From Acidimicrobiales bacterium (GTDB lineage Bacteria; Actinomycetota; Acidimicrobiia; Acidimicrobiales; JABEUL01), in assembly GCA_027371755.1 (NCBI GenBank), contig DAHXLF010000005.1, forward strand, positions 1-40,410: DNA of 40,410 nucleotides, given 5' to 3'. The notes under the pieces are model-generated. The model made no database searches and was not told the origin of the DNA. It saw only the letters and a list, made by a program, of their open reading frames with translations. Below are positions 26,638 through 34,505 of this stretch, in pieces. Position 1 is the stretch's first letter, and every line of letters begins with the position of its first letter. The position numbers were made by a program, and so were the translations under genes.

Positions 26638-26805
26638 AAAAGGAGGAAGAGTTGACTAAGTCAGAACCCCCAAGTAAGACTTTGTTATCTAATGCCTCCG
26701 GAGCTATAAGACTGGTTTCAATTACCTAACAGTTGTCTTGAAAATCATCTAAACGGCTATTCCGGAGGTTCAATATAAATCCGTTGAACCGAAGAAAGGA
26801 CCAAG
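26638..26805 (+). promoter_or_regulatory. Structured leader of the Nramp-like gene with competing stems
   Basis: Three elements can pair in turn. GGAGG (26642-26646, ribosome site of the short ORF) and TCCGGAGG (26761-26768) are both complementary to CCTCCGGA (26695-26702); the second pairing is 8 bp and perfect. Within that long arm AAGAC/GTCTT (26708-26712 with 26735-26739) adds an inner stem. GGTTCAA (26767-26773) forms a perfect 7-bp hairpin with TTGAACC (26784-26790), sharing GG with the long stem so that both cannot form fully. The Nramp ribosome site GAAAGGA follows. The layout suggests translation- or ligand-dependent switching. I could not match it to the M-box, yybP-ykoY or other riboswitch consensus that I know. 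Confidence 0.5.
26652..26729 (+). CDS. Candidate 25-residue leader peptide upstream of the Nramp-like gene
   Basis: A TTG-start frame of 25 codons plus TAA, preceded by AAAGGAGG (26639-26646) 5 nt upstream, the strongest Shine-Dalgarno in the neighbourhood. The predicted peptide starts MTKSEPPSKTLLSNASG. Glu-Pro-Pro at residues 5-7 recalls the acidic/proline-rich starts of Mg2+-sensing leader peptides such as MgtL, where low Mg2+ destabilises the translating ribosome. The coding frame crosses CCTCCGGA, so ribosome movement would change which leader stem forms. Too short for the ORF track. The peptide is inferred; expression is unproven and TTG is a weak start. Confidence 0.45.
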   Translation: MTKSEPPSKTLLSNASGAIRLVSIT

Positions 26806-26809
26806 ATGA

Positions 26810-28486
26810 ATGGCAGAATTCGCAGACCAAACTACTGAAAGTGCTACAGCAGCGCAATCAGTTACCCACGAAAATTTAAAAATCAAAGGCGCGCTCGGTA
26901 GCGTTTCGCTCCTCGACGATATCCCCAAAATGTCAGTGCTTAAAAAGCTTACGGCATTTGCGGCAATAGCGGGTCCTGGATTGATCGTCATGATCGGCGA
27001 TAACGATGCGGGCGGGGTCGCAACATATGCGCAGGCAGGCCAGTCATACGGAACAACATTACTTTGGGTAGTATTTCTTCTGATCCCTGTGCTGATGATA
27101 GCCCAAGAGATGGTGGCTCGACTCGGGGCGGTAACTGGAATCGGTCACGGCAGACTTATTAAAGAGCGGTTTGGGAAATGGTGGGCAATGTTCTCGGTAA
27201 TAGATTTATTTGTCCTCAACTTTTTGACACTTGCCACTGAGTTTATAGGTATTTCATTCGGCTTCAGTTATTTTGGCATAAGCAGCTATATTTCCGTGCC
27301 TTTGAGCGCATTCATTCTGTTTTTAATTGCGATTACAGGTTCTTTCAGCAGGTGGGAAAGATTTCTTTATATCTTAATTTTCATAACGCTAGTTGAATTT
27401 GTGATGATGTTTTCGGCTAGGCCTCAGCTTCATCCGATACTTAAAGGTCTGGTAGTTCCGTCTGCTTTGGGCGGTTGGAACACCGGCGCCGTAATGATGA
27501 TAGTTGGAATCGTCGGCACGACCATCGCTCCTTGGCAGCTATTCTTTCAACAGTCCAATGTAATTGACAAGAGAATTACTCCAAGGTGGCTAAAGTATGA
27601 AAGAGCAGATACGTTCATCGGGGCGGCCATTACAAATATCGCCGCCATTGCGATAATGATAACTACGGCATTTGCCTTTGCAAACACAAAATATTTTAAT
27701 AGCTTTACAAATTCGTTGGGAATAGCAAAGTCATTGGCGAATACGATAGGTTCGTACGCTGGAGACATGTTCTCAGTACTATTAATAGACGCCGCTCTTC
27801 TAGGAGCAGCAGCAGTATCGTTATCAAGCTCTTATGCCTACGGAGACATGTTTGGGCTAAAACATTCTCTTCACAAAAAATTCAGCGAAGCAAAAGGTTT
27901 TTATCTAACTTACGGTTTGCAAATAGCACTCGCAGCCGGTCTTATCCTAATACCCCACGTTCCGCTGGGACTAATAACCTACTACGTACAGATACTCGCC
28001 GGTATTTTGCTTCCGAGCGCAATAGTATTTTTATTGCTACTGTGTAACGACTCTGAACTGTTAGGCCCGTGGACAAACTCGTCCTGGTTAAATATCTTGG
28101 CGTCAATAATAGTATTTGCTCTTGTAGATCTTTCGCTAGTCATAACCATTAATACCGTATTCCCAAGTGTAAATTCGGTAGTCATTATGGAATGCCTGTT
28201 AATATTATCTTTGGCAATCGGAATACCCGTCGGAATTGTTAAAAGAGTCCGCCATAGACATTTACTGACAAAAAATACCAGCTTAACGGGTGAAAAAACA
28301 AGCAGACGCCATCGAAGAATGTTATTGGCCGAAAAAAGACAGCAGTGGTCGACTCCGTCGCTTGCGTTAATAAATAAACCCCAACGAACCATGCTGTTTA
28401 AAGTTTCCATGTTTGTACTAAGAGGATACCTTATTTTGGCCGTTATTGCTTTAGTCATAAAACTGGCCAGATTGTGGACAGGCTAG
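26810..28486 (+). CDS. Nramp-family divalent metal transporter with altered metal site (NRMT-like)
   Basis: A 558-residue membrane protein with about 11 helices in the LeuT-type Nramp fold, plus a hydrophobic helix near the C terminus after a basic loop. In classical Nramp transporters helix 1 carries DPGN and helix 6 carries MPH. Here helix 1 reads GDNDAGGVAT (Asp kept at 66, Pro to Ala, Asn to Gly) and helix 6 reads TTIAPWQLFF (Met to Ala at 240, His to Trp). The Met gives transition-metal preference in studied Nramps, so its loss fits a harder ion such as Mg2+, as proposed for the actinobacterial NRAMP-related magnesium transporters. Preceded by the MgtE-like sensor gene and a structured leader. 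GAAAGGA is 10 nt before the chosen ATG; another ATG 4 nt upstream is out of frame. Confidence 0.9.
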   Translation: MAEFADQTTESATAAQSVTHENLKIKGALGSVSLLDDIPKMSVLKKLTAFAAIAGPGLIVMIGDNDAGGVATYAQAGQSYGTTLLWVVFLLIPVLMIAQEMVARLGAVTGIGHGRLIKERFGKWWAMFSVIDLFVLNFLTLATEFIGISFGFSYFGISSYISVPLSAFILFLIAITGSFSRWERFLYILIFITLVEFVMMFSARPQLHPILKGLVVPSALGGWNTGAVMMIVGIVGTTIAPWQLFFQQSNVIDKRITPRWLKYERADTFIGAAITNIAAIAIMITTAFAFANTKYFNSFTNSLGIAKSLANTIGSYAGDMFSVLLIDAALLGAAAVSLSSSYAYGDMFGLKHSLHKKFSEAKGFYLTYGLQIALAAGLILIPHVPLGLITYYVQILAGILLPSAIVFLLLLCNDSELLGPWTNSSWLNILASIIVFALVDLSLVITINTVFPSVNSVVIMECLLILSLAIGIPVGIVKRVRHRHLLTKNTSLTGEKTSRRHRRMLLAEKRQQWSTPSLALINKPQRTMLFKVSMFVLRGYLILAVIALVIKLARLWTG

Positions 28487-28535
28487 ATGAACATTGTTAA
28501 AAAAATGAATAAAAATTTCAGCTAACCTATTATTT

Positions 28536-29771
28536 ATGGATTTAACTTACCCACAAGAAACAGAAACTTTCAGACAGGAAATTAAAGCTTGGCTAAATGA
28601 AAACCTACCTAAAGGTTGGGGGCAAGAAGGTTTTGAAATGTCCGACGAGCAAAGAGCAAATTTTTCCAAAGAATGGGTTGAAAAATTAAACAATGGAGGT
28701 TGGATTTGTGCGGCATGGCCCAAAGAATACGGCGGAAAGGGTTTATCCTTAATCGAACTGGTTGTTTTAAACGAAGAGTTTGCCAATGCCAACGCCCCTA
28801 TAAAAGCTGACTTTTTTGGCGACACTCTAGTGGGACCTACCATTTTACAATGGGGAACCGAAGAGCAAAAAAAGGAATTCTTACCAAAAATATTGTCTGG
28901 AGAAATTGCCTGGTGCCAAGGCTTCTCTGAACCTGACGCCGGATCTGATTTGGCCTCGCTTAAGACCAAAGCCGTTTTAGACGGAGACGAGTGGGTTATT
29001 AACGGTCAAAAAATATGGACCACACAAGCTCAACACGCTGACTACATATTTTTATTGGCAAGGACGGATCCCGATGTTCCAAAACACAAAGGAATTTCAT
29101 ATCTATTAGTACCGATGAAACAACCAGGGGTAGAGATAAGACCCATTATTCAAGTTGACGGAAGTGCAGAATTCAACGAAGTATTTTTTACAGATGCAAG
29201 ATGCCCCAAAGATAACGTTGTAGGGGGCGTAAATAACGGTTGGGTCGTCGCCATGACAACTTTGGGATTCGAACGAGGTACGTCTGCAACCACTGGACAC
29301 AGACGATTTGAAAAAGAGCTCAACAATATTATTCAAATCGCCAAAAACAACGGCAAGATTTCTGATTCAAAGATTCGACAGGGATTGGCTACAGCATATT
29401 CAAAAGTTAAAATCATGCAGATAAACGGACTCAGGTCTCTGACTTCGGCTTTAAACAACGATAACTCCTCTGCGGCATTAAGTGCCACGAATAAGATGTA
29501 TTGGTCTGAATATCACAAAGACGCAATGGAACTAGCAATTGACATACTGGGTATGGAAGGACAAATCTTAACCGGATCATTAAATTCGGGTGAGTCGCCT
29601 TTGCCTGGACTTCCAGATCGAACAATTTTAAAGAATTATCCGGCGTCAACTCTTCAAGCCTCATTTTTCTTCTCAAGATCCGAAACGATTTGGGGAGGAA
29701 CGGCACAGATTCAACGAAATATTGTGGCCGAAAGAATTCTAGGTTTACCCAAAGAGCCAAAGGCGAGTTAA
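28536..29771 (+). CDS. Acyl-CoA dehydrogenase (FadE type)
   Basis: A 411-residue FAD enzyme that introduces a trans-2 double bond into an acyl-CoA, passing electrons to ETF. The N-terminal helical domain (FRQEIKAWLNENLP), the middle beta domain with AWCQGFSEPDAGSDLASL and VINGQKIWTTQAQHADYIFLLART, and the C-terminal helical domain ending in SETIWGGTAQIQRNIVAERILGLP are complete. Length is normal. The chain-length range cannot be read from the sequence. The gene begins 49 bp after the Nramp gene. There is no Shine-Dalgarno; TAACCT 7 nt before the ATG could be the -10 of a leaderless transcript. It converges with the MFS gene, 30 bp away. Confidence 0.94.
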   Translation: MDLTYPQETETFRQEIKAWLNENLPKGWGQEGFEMSDEQRANFSKEWVEKLNNGGWICAAWPKEYGGKGLSLIELVVLNEEFANANAPIKADFFGDTLVGPTILQWGTEEQKKEFLPKILSGEIAWCQGFSEPDAGSDLASLKTKAVLDGDEWVINGQKIWTTQAQHADYIFLLARTDPDVPKHKGISYLLVPMKQPGVEIRPIIQVDGSAEFNEVFFTDARCPKDNVVGGVNNGWVVAMTTLGFERGTSATTGHRRFEKELNNIIQIAKNNGKISDSKIRQGLATAYSKVKIMQINGLRSLTSALNNDNSSAALSATNKMYWSEYHKDAMELAIDILGMEGQILTGSLNSGESPLPGLPDRTILKNYPASTLQASFFFSRSETIWGGTAQIQRNIVAERILGLPKEPKAS

Positions 29772-29801
29772 GATCACAAAGCAACTTTTTGATTGCCAAA
29801 G

Positions 29802-31040
29802 TTATATCTGCGTAACGTCATTTTTTGTCATCGGATAAGCTTGACCTCTTCGCTTAAGTATAAAAGCGGCAATTAAAACTGCCAAAACAGTAGACAACCC
29901 TCCAAGCAAAATTGAGCTTCGAGGGTTAGTTTTTGCAGCCACGAAAGAAACGATAAAAGAACCTATCGGCGTAGATCCCAAAAAAGCAACCGAGTACAAA
30001 GACATCACGCGACCCCTATATTCAGGCTTAGACCTAATTTGCAGAAGAGTGTTGGACTGAGCCACGTATGCTATGGAAAATGCACCCATCGGCACCAATA
30101 CAACATATGCCCATGTGACTTGTGGGGCCAAGGCCAAAACGCTTAAAGATATTCCAAACAAAAACGCCACAAATAAAAAGCTCCTATTCGTAGGGGTTTT
30201 CCTATTGGCAACCACTAATCCGCCGATTATTGCGCCCACCCCCATTAATGTAAAGAAAAGCCCAGATCTTCCGGCGCCAAGTTTAAATGTCTGCTTCGCC
30301 AATAACAGCAGCGTGACCTGAAAATTGTACGCCAAAGTTCCGATAATTGCCATTAATATCAGTGGGACCAAAAGGTCACGATTATGCGAAACGTACTTAA
30401 ACCCCTCTCGCAATTGTTTTTTCTGCCGACTTACGGGAGGTATCAGAAATAGCTCATTTTTCGACATAAGATACAAAGCGAAAATTACTGCGACAAAACT
30501 TACTGCATTAAATACGAAGCTGTAACCAATACCAAGCGTTTCAATTAAAATTCCCGATACCCCCGGTCCGACGACTCTGGCCATATTTACTAAAACCGAA
30601 TTGAGACTTACTGCATTAGAAACGTACTGTTTGCCAACCATTTCCAATACGAATGACTGCCTGGCAGGATTATCAAATACATTAACCATCCCCAGCAAAA
30701 ATGCAAATACAATTACCCAGGCAAAGGTAGCTGTTCCGGTCAAAACCATTACGCCCAAGGACGCAGCCTGAATGGCTGAAACAGTTTGAGTAATAAAAAG
30801 TATGTTTCGCTTGTCGTATCTGTCGGCTATCAGCCCTCCCCAAGGCCCCAAAAATAGAATTGGTAAAAACTGAAATGCGGTTGTGATTCCCAAATCAACG
30901 GGGTCATTTTTTGTTAGCGTCAGGACCAGCCAGCCCTGTGCGAAACTTTGTGCCCAAGTTCCGCTAACAGAGATCACCTGACCGATAAAAAACAATCGGA
31001 AATTGCGAACCTTCAGCGATAAAAAAGTGCGACTTATTAA
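29802..31040 (-). CDS. MFS transporter (EntS/MFS_3-like exporter)
   Basis: At least 397 residues with 12 predicted helices. The N-terminal half shows GQVISVSGTWAQSFAQGWLVL and the loop GGLIADRYDKRN, typical of the enterobactin-exporter-like MFS_3 group. Family members pump out siderophores, drugs or other small molecules with protons; the substrate is unknown. The ORF track begins at a TTG (30995), but the frame upstream reads TFLSLKVRNFRLFF, the conserved start of this family, so the real protein begins 15 or more residues earlier. No ATG, GTG or TTG exists in that stretch before an in-frame stop near 31106, which leaves a rare start codon or a mutated start. The right end given here is therefore approximate. 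Confidence 0.85.
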   Translation of the reverse strand, partial: LISRTFLSLKVRNFRLFFIGQVISVSGTWAQSFAQGWLVLTLTKNDPVDLGITTAFQFLPILFLGPWGGLIADRYDKRNILFITQTVSAIQAASLGVMVLTGTATFAWVIVFAFLLGMVNVFDNPARQSFVLEMVGKQYVSNAVSLNSVLVNMARVVGPGVSGILIETLGIGYSFVFNAVSFVAVIFALYLMSKNELFLIPPVSRQKKQLREGFKYVSHNRDLLVPLILMAIIGTLAYNFQVTLLLLAKQTFKLGAGRSGLFFTLMGVGAIIGGLVVANRKTPTNRSFLFVAFLFGISLSVLALAPQVTWAYVVLVPMGAFSIAYVAQSNTLLQIRSKPEYRGRVMSLYSVAFLGSTPIGSFIVSFVAAKTNPRSSILLGGLSTVLAVLIAAFILKRRGQAYPMTKNDVTQI

Positions 31041-31108
31041 GCTTTTTACCGTAAGTCCTTTTTCGAATTTACAATCACAAACACGTCTTGATCTAGATAT
31101 CTACATAT

Positions 31109-31426
31109 TTACATATTAGGGACGTAAGACCCCGTACCCAGACTGTGTGATTCTTCAAAGCTCATGGAGTCATCTACCTCTCCGACCACTTGCTCCACCC
31201 AGGGCAATCTTCCTTTTAGTATTCTTTCCACTCCTGCCTCAAGAGTAGCGCCCGACAGCGCACATGACCCGCACGCTCCAGACAACTTGACTTTTACATA
31301 TCCAATCTCATAGTCTACATCCACCAGCTCCAAATCTCCGCCGTCATCTTTTATGGCGGGGCGCATTAAATCAAGTACGCGCTTCAGCCCGGTTTGTCTC
31401 TCTTCTAACTCAGTTTGATCCAACAT
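31109..31426 (-). CDS. NfuA/NifU C-terminal type Fe-S cluster scaffold
   Basis: A 105-residue protein consisting of one Nfu domain. The cluster-binding CxxC is C52-GS-C55 in SGACGSCALSGATLEAGVERIL, preceded by the typical MRPAIKDDGGDLELVDVD. Such proteins carry [4Fe-4S] or [2Fe-2S] clusters to target enzymes in the cytosol. There is no N-terminal A-type domain, so it is the short Nfu form. It is upstream of and co-directional with the MFS gene, and divergent from the CDF gene. The MBL-Rieske protein nearby needs a [2Fe-2S] cluster, but a direct link is only a guess. Confidence 0.92.
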   Translation of the reverse strand: MLDQTELEERQTGLKRVLDLMRPAIKDDGGDLELVDVDYEIGYVKVKLSGACGSCALSGATLEAGVERILKGRLPWVEQVVGEVDDSMSFEESHSLGTGSYVPNM

Positions 31427-31563
31427 ATATTCTCGCTTTTAAGATAGTTTATTTTCTATTTATAGGTTAATAAAAAATAACAACCCATCAGACCAAATCT
31501 TCTTAAACTACTGCTAATCTGGCGTATCAACTTCTTTTAAAATATATCCGATAAGCTTAATAC

Positions 31564-31597
31564 TGGGTCACATTGGAAAATTTGGGTCATATTGGAA
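31564..31597. repeat. Near-perfect 19-bp tandem duplication at the CDF start
   Basis: TGGGTCACATTGGAA (31564-31578) recurs as TGGGTCATATTGGAA (31583-31597) with a 19-bp period and one difference. The second copy contains the TTG start codon of the CDF gene. Confidence 0.85.
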
Positions 31598-32527
31598 TCG
31601 ACAGAACAAAACTACAGAAGCAAAAGCGGAGAAAATTTAAAGTCTCTTGCGATCGTGGGTTGTATCAGTTTGGTTACAATCTTGGGCGAAGTTGCAGTTG
31701 GGATTTTTTCACATTCGTTGGCGCTTTTAGCAAATGCTGGACATGATTTTTCCGACAGTTTGGCTGTGGGGGTTTCAATCATCGCCGCTTATTTAATTAC
31801 AAAAGCGCCAACGAATAAGAAGACATTCGGATATTTGCGCACTTCCATATTGGCTGCCGTATTCAACGCTGGAGTAATAGGGATTACTGCAGTTTTGTTG
31901 ATTGTATTTTCAATAATAAGATTTGATCATCCAGTTCGAGTAATTCCGCTAAATCTGATCATTATGGGGTCGATTTCTGTTTTAAGCAACCTAGCGGTGG
32001 CTATTATTTCGAGTTCAAATTCAAAAACCGGATTTGGGTTGTCACATAAAGGTAATTTGATGACCACCTCTACGGCGGTACATTTTTTAATTGACGCAAT
32101 TGGCTCGGTGATGATAGTTGCCGTCGGTCTGGCAACTATGGCAAACCGACAGTTAAAGATGCTAGATCCAATAGCCGCTATACTTATTTCTGCTTTTGCA
32201 CTTTACACCACTTACAAATTAATTGTTAGGTCATGGAATATACTGATGGAGGCGACTCCGATAGATATAAATATTGAAGACGTTATTAAATCCGTTGAAT
32301 CTATGGAAAATATTGCAAATATGCACGATGTACATATTTGGTCCATATCTTCGGACTATTATGCAATGTCAGCTCACATCATGCTGGAAAACAATTGCTC
32401 TTTGGATGCGGTTCAAGATCTGATCAACTCCGTAAAATCTTCACTCGCTAAAACCTATCATATAGATCATCTTACGATCGAACCCGAAACAATACGGTGT
32501 GATATCAGCGAAAATAACTGTCTTTAG
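31592..32527 (+). CDS. Cation diffusion facilitator (CDF) family metal exporter
   Basis: A 311-residue membrane protein with six helices and a C-terminal cytosolic domain. The metal site residues lie in helix 2 (NAGHDFSDSLAVG) and helix 5 (HFLIDAIGSVMIV), the HxxxD pairs of CzcD/ZitB-type zinc exporters; the C-terminal domain contains MHDVHIWSISSDYYAMSAHI. It exports Zn2+ and perhaps Co2+ or Cd2+ in exchange for protons. The start is a TTG inside a 19-bp duplication with no Shine-Dalgarno; the frame is open back to a stop at 31538-31540 with no ATG or GTG, so the TTG is the only standard choice. It converges with the MBL-Rieske gene at 1 bp distance. Confidence 0.92.
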   Translation: MESTEQNYRSKSGENLKSLAIVGCISLVTILGEVAVGIFSHSLALLANAGHDFSDSLAVGVSIIAAYLITKAPTNKKTFGYLRTSILAAVFNAGVIGITAVLLIVFSIIRFDHPVRVIPLNLIIMGSISVLSNLAVAIISSSNSKTGFGLSHKGNLMTTSTAVHFLIDAIGSVMIVAVGLATMANRQLKMLDPIAAILISAFALYTTYKLIVRSWNILMEATPIDINIEDVIKSVESMENIANMHDVHIWSISSDYYAMSAHIMLENNCSLDAVQDLINSVKSSLAKTYHIDHLTIEPETIRCDISENNCL

Positions 32528-32528
32528 A

Positions 32529-34082
32529 TTACTTTTTGTTACTTAGCTTTTTAACGAACAACTTTCTGTCATCTTGAGTTGTGCATTTGCCGGACTCTAA
32601 GTCAAATTGCCATCCGTGCACGGTGCAAGTAAGAATATTCTGATCTATTTGACCATATTGATTTAAATCAGCTTTAAGGTGAGGACAATATCTTTGAATT
32701 CTGTAGCCGTTAATTTCTATCTCGTCAGAGATTTTCGGCATTTTTTCTAATACCGCTTCCAGATTTTCTATCGCTTCAGGCGAAAGTGCCATCAAAAATG
32801 CATAAACCAGGTCATTGTTAAAACCGTCCGACTCCGTTGCAAATCTACAGGAATAAAACAAGGCCTTAAAAGCTTCATTATTGCTCGATTTAATGGCTCG
32901 CTTCAAAACATCGTCTTCAATATAAAACTTAAATCTACATAGTTGACCAGAAAATTTCTCGATAGTTAAATCCAACAGATCGATAACGACCGACTCGGTA
33001 TGCGTCGATATCAAAATTCTGCCATTTAAACCGGTCCTAATTAAATTTAACTCTGGGATGATGGGACCGATAAACTCGCGCAGCTTTTCCAATAGATAAC
33101 TTTGTTTTAAAAGATCAGTTGTAGGCCGCTCTCTATCAGGCGTATTCTCGTTGCGTCTTTTGCTTGCCAAAGAGGTCAAATAGCTTTTTTTATCTACGTA
33201 GGCTATATCTAGACCGTTGCTTTGAAGATTTGGCGTAGTGAACTTTATTAAATTTCCTTTGATAACAATTTCGGTTTCTGGATACACCAATAACGTGTTT
33301 TCAATTCCATTATTTTGAAGATATTTTACGGCCGTATTGGCATCTACGAATAGCTTTGAACCTGTCTCAAAGCTATCGATATCGTTTAGATAGAACAGAT
33401 CTTTATCCAGAAAACACGGCGGTCCACCGTAGGGCACCACAACTTTGGCATCAAAAGTCTTTATCACTTCCAAAAATCTTTGCATCTGCTCATTTCTTAA
33501 CTGTTTACTTAAGATATCTTTGATTAATTCAGGATTTTCAGTCACCATGGGATACCAACCGGGCGCGGTAATTTGTGCAAAGTGAATATCATATTGTTCA
33601 AAAGTAGTCATATCTTTGCTTGTTTTTTCCAGTTGATTTGTCTGAACAAAAATATTATTCATGCCGTCGCCGATAGCAATGGTCGCAGTTGGCATTGCAC
33701 CGTACACATTTGAGTTGTTTACTGACACTATTATTTCTAAAGAATTCGTTAATTTGAAAACAATATCGTTTGGGGTATGAATAAAATTACAAAAACCCAA
33801 GTCAATTAAAATATTTTGCAAATTGAAGCTTTTGAAGTCGGGAAGTATTACCGTCGCGGCTTTGTCGACTCTACCTAAAAACTCAACATCGCATCTATCT
33901 TGTCCGGAGCTTGAAATAAACAGAAAATCACAGTGAAGCAGTTTATCTTTTTCCACGTGCTCATTTGACGGGAACGGAATCCACGAGTTAAGATAAGCTT
34001 CATTAAACCAAGGATCGCACAGGATAGAAGTCGACTCGGTTTCTATTAGCAGACCCGCATGACCGAGACAGGTAATCTTCAC
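32529..34082 (-). CDS. Metallo-beta-lactamase-fold plus Rieske [2Fe-2S] protein with degenerate MBL metal site
   Basis: 517 residues. The N-terminal part (about 1-300) has an MBL fold opening with ITCLGHAGLLIETESTSILCDPW and later ITAPGWYPMV and VVPYGGPPCFLD. A middle helical/beta part resembles a sterol-carrier-like region. The C-terminal Rieske domain has C466-x-H468 and C486-xx-H489 (RYCPHLKAD; LTCTVHGWQFD), so a [2Fe-2S] cluster is likely. The order resembles actinobacterial MBL-Rieske proteins related to the CMP-sialate hydroxylase fold. The MBL HxHxDH motif, expected after FLFI, reads SSSGQDRCD: the three His are replaced and only Asp remains. The hydrolase site is thus probably dead, leaving electron transfer or a structural role. 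GTG start, 12 nt after the ctaF stop, so it is probably in the ctaC-ctaF operon. Confidence 0.85.
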   Translation of the reverse strand: MKITCLGHAGLLIETESTSILCDPWFNEAYLNSWIPFPSNEHVEKDKLLHCDFLFISSSGQDRCDVEFLGRVDKAATVILPDFKSFNLQNILIDLGFCNFIHTPNDIVFKLTNSLEIIVSVNNSNVYGAMPTATIAIGDGMNNIFVQTNQLEKTSKDMTTFEQYDIHFAQITAPGWYPMVTENPELIKDILSKQLRNEQMQRFLEVIKTFDAKVVVPYGGPPCFLDKDLFYLNDIDSFETGSKLFVDANTAVKYLQNNGIENTLLVYPETEIVIKGNLIKFTTPNLQSNGLDIAYVDKKSYLTSLASKRRNENTPDRERPTTDLLKQSYLLEKLREFIGPIIPELNLIRTGLNGRILISTHTESVVIDLLDLTIEKFSGQLCRFKFYIEDDVLKRAIKSSNNEAFKALFYSCRFATESDGFNNDLVYAFLMALSPEAIENLEAVLEKMPKISDEIEINGYRIQRYCPHLKADLNQYGQIDQNILTCTVHGWQFDLESGKCTTQDDRKLFVKKLSNKK

Positions 34083-34094
34083 ATTTGGACTTGG

Positions 34095-34487
34095 CTATAT
34101 ACGTCCGCCACGTCTTGACTCGGCAGCGACTCCAACCATCGCGGAAACGACCATAAATCCCCCTACCAAAGCAGTCCAAATCCCAAATACAAGACCCAGT
34201 CCAATCAAAGCTGCGCCAATACCAAATATAAACGGCCAGACCGACGAATCGGGGAATGCAGCTACAATTCCGGCACCATCTTTTAAGGTTCCTTCATCTC
34301 TATCTTCAGGTCTTGGATCCATACGATGAGACCAAAACAGGTAATAAGATCCGGGGACGGCGGCCAACAATACCGAGCCAGCCAACATTATGCTTCCCGC
34401 ATATTCCCTGGACCAAATGGAGTAGACCAAAGTTAGTACCAAAAAGAACGTTGCAATTACTAAAAGAAGTTTGGCTTCTACTTTCAT
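34095..34487 (-). CDS. ctaF: Cytochrome c oxidase subunit 4, actinobacterial type (CtaF)
   Basis: A 130-residue protein with four membrane helices in two pairs. The linker DPRPEDRDEGTLKDGAGIVAAFP and the following SVWPFIFGIGAALIGLGLVFG match actinobacterial CtaF, an accessory subunit of the aa3-type oxidase in the bc1-aa3 supercomplex. AAAGGAGAG lies just before the ATG. It follows ctaC by 18 bp and precedes the MBL-Rieske gene by 12 nt. The catalytic subunit I gene (ctaD) and subunit III (ctaE) are not in the window. Confidence 0.92.
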   Translation of the reverse strand: MKVEAKLLLVIATFFLVLTLVYSIWSREYAGSIMLAGSVLLAAVPGSYYLFWSHRMDPRPEDRDEGTLKDGAGIVAAFPDSSVWPFIFGIGAALIGLGLVFGIWTALVGGFMVVSAMVGVAAESRRGGRI

Positions 34488-34505
34488 AAAACTCTCCTTT
34501 AATTC

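Noticed and set aside
26638-26805. Known Mg2+ (M-box) or Mn2+ (yybP-ykoY) riboswitch in the Nramp leader
   Set aside because: I could not find the conserved bases of either class; the pairing plan is different and centred on a short ORF.
29783-29803. AACTTT/AAAGTT hairpin between the convergent acyl-CoA dehydrogenase and MFS genes as a bidirectional terminator
   Set aside because: Only six AT-rich pairs and no flanking T-run; too weak to call.
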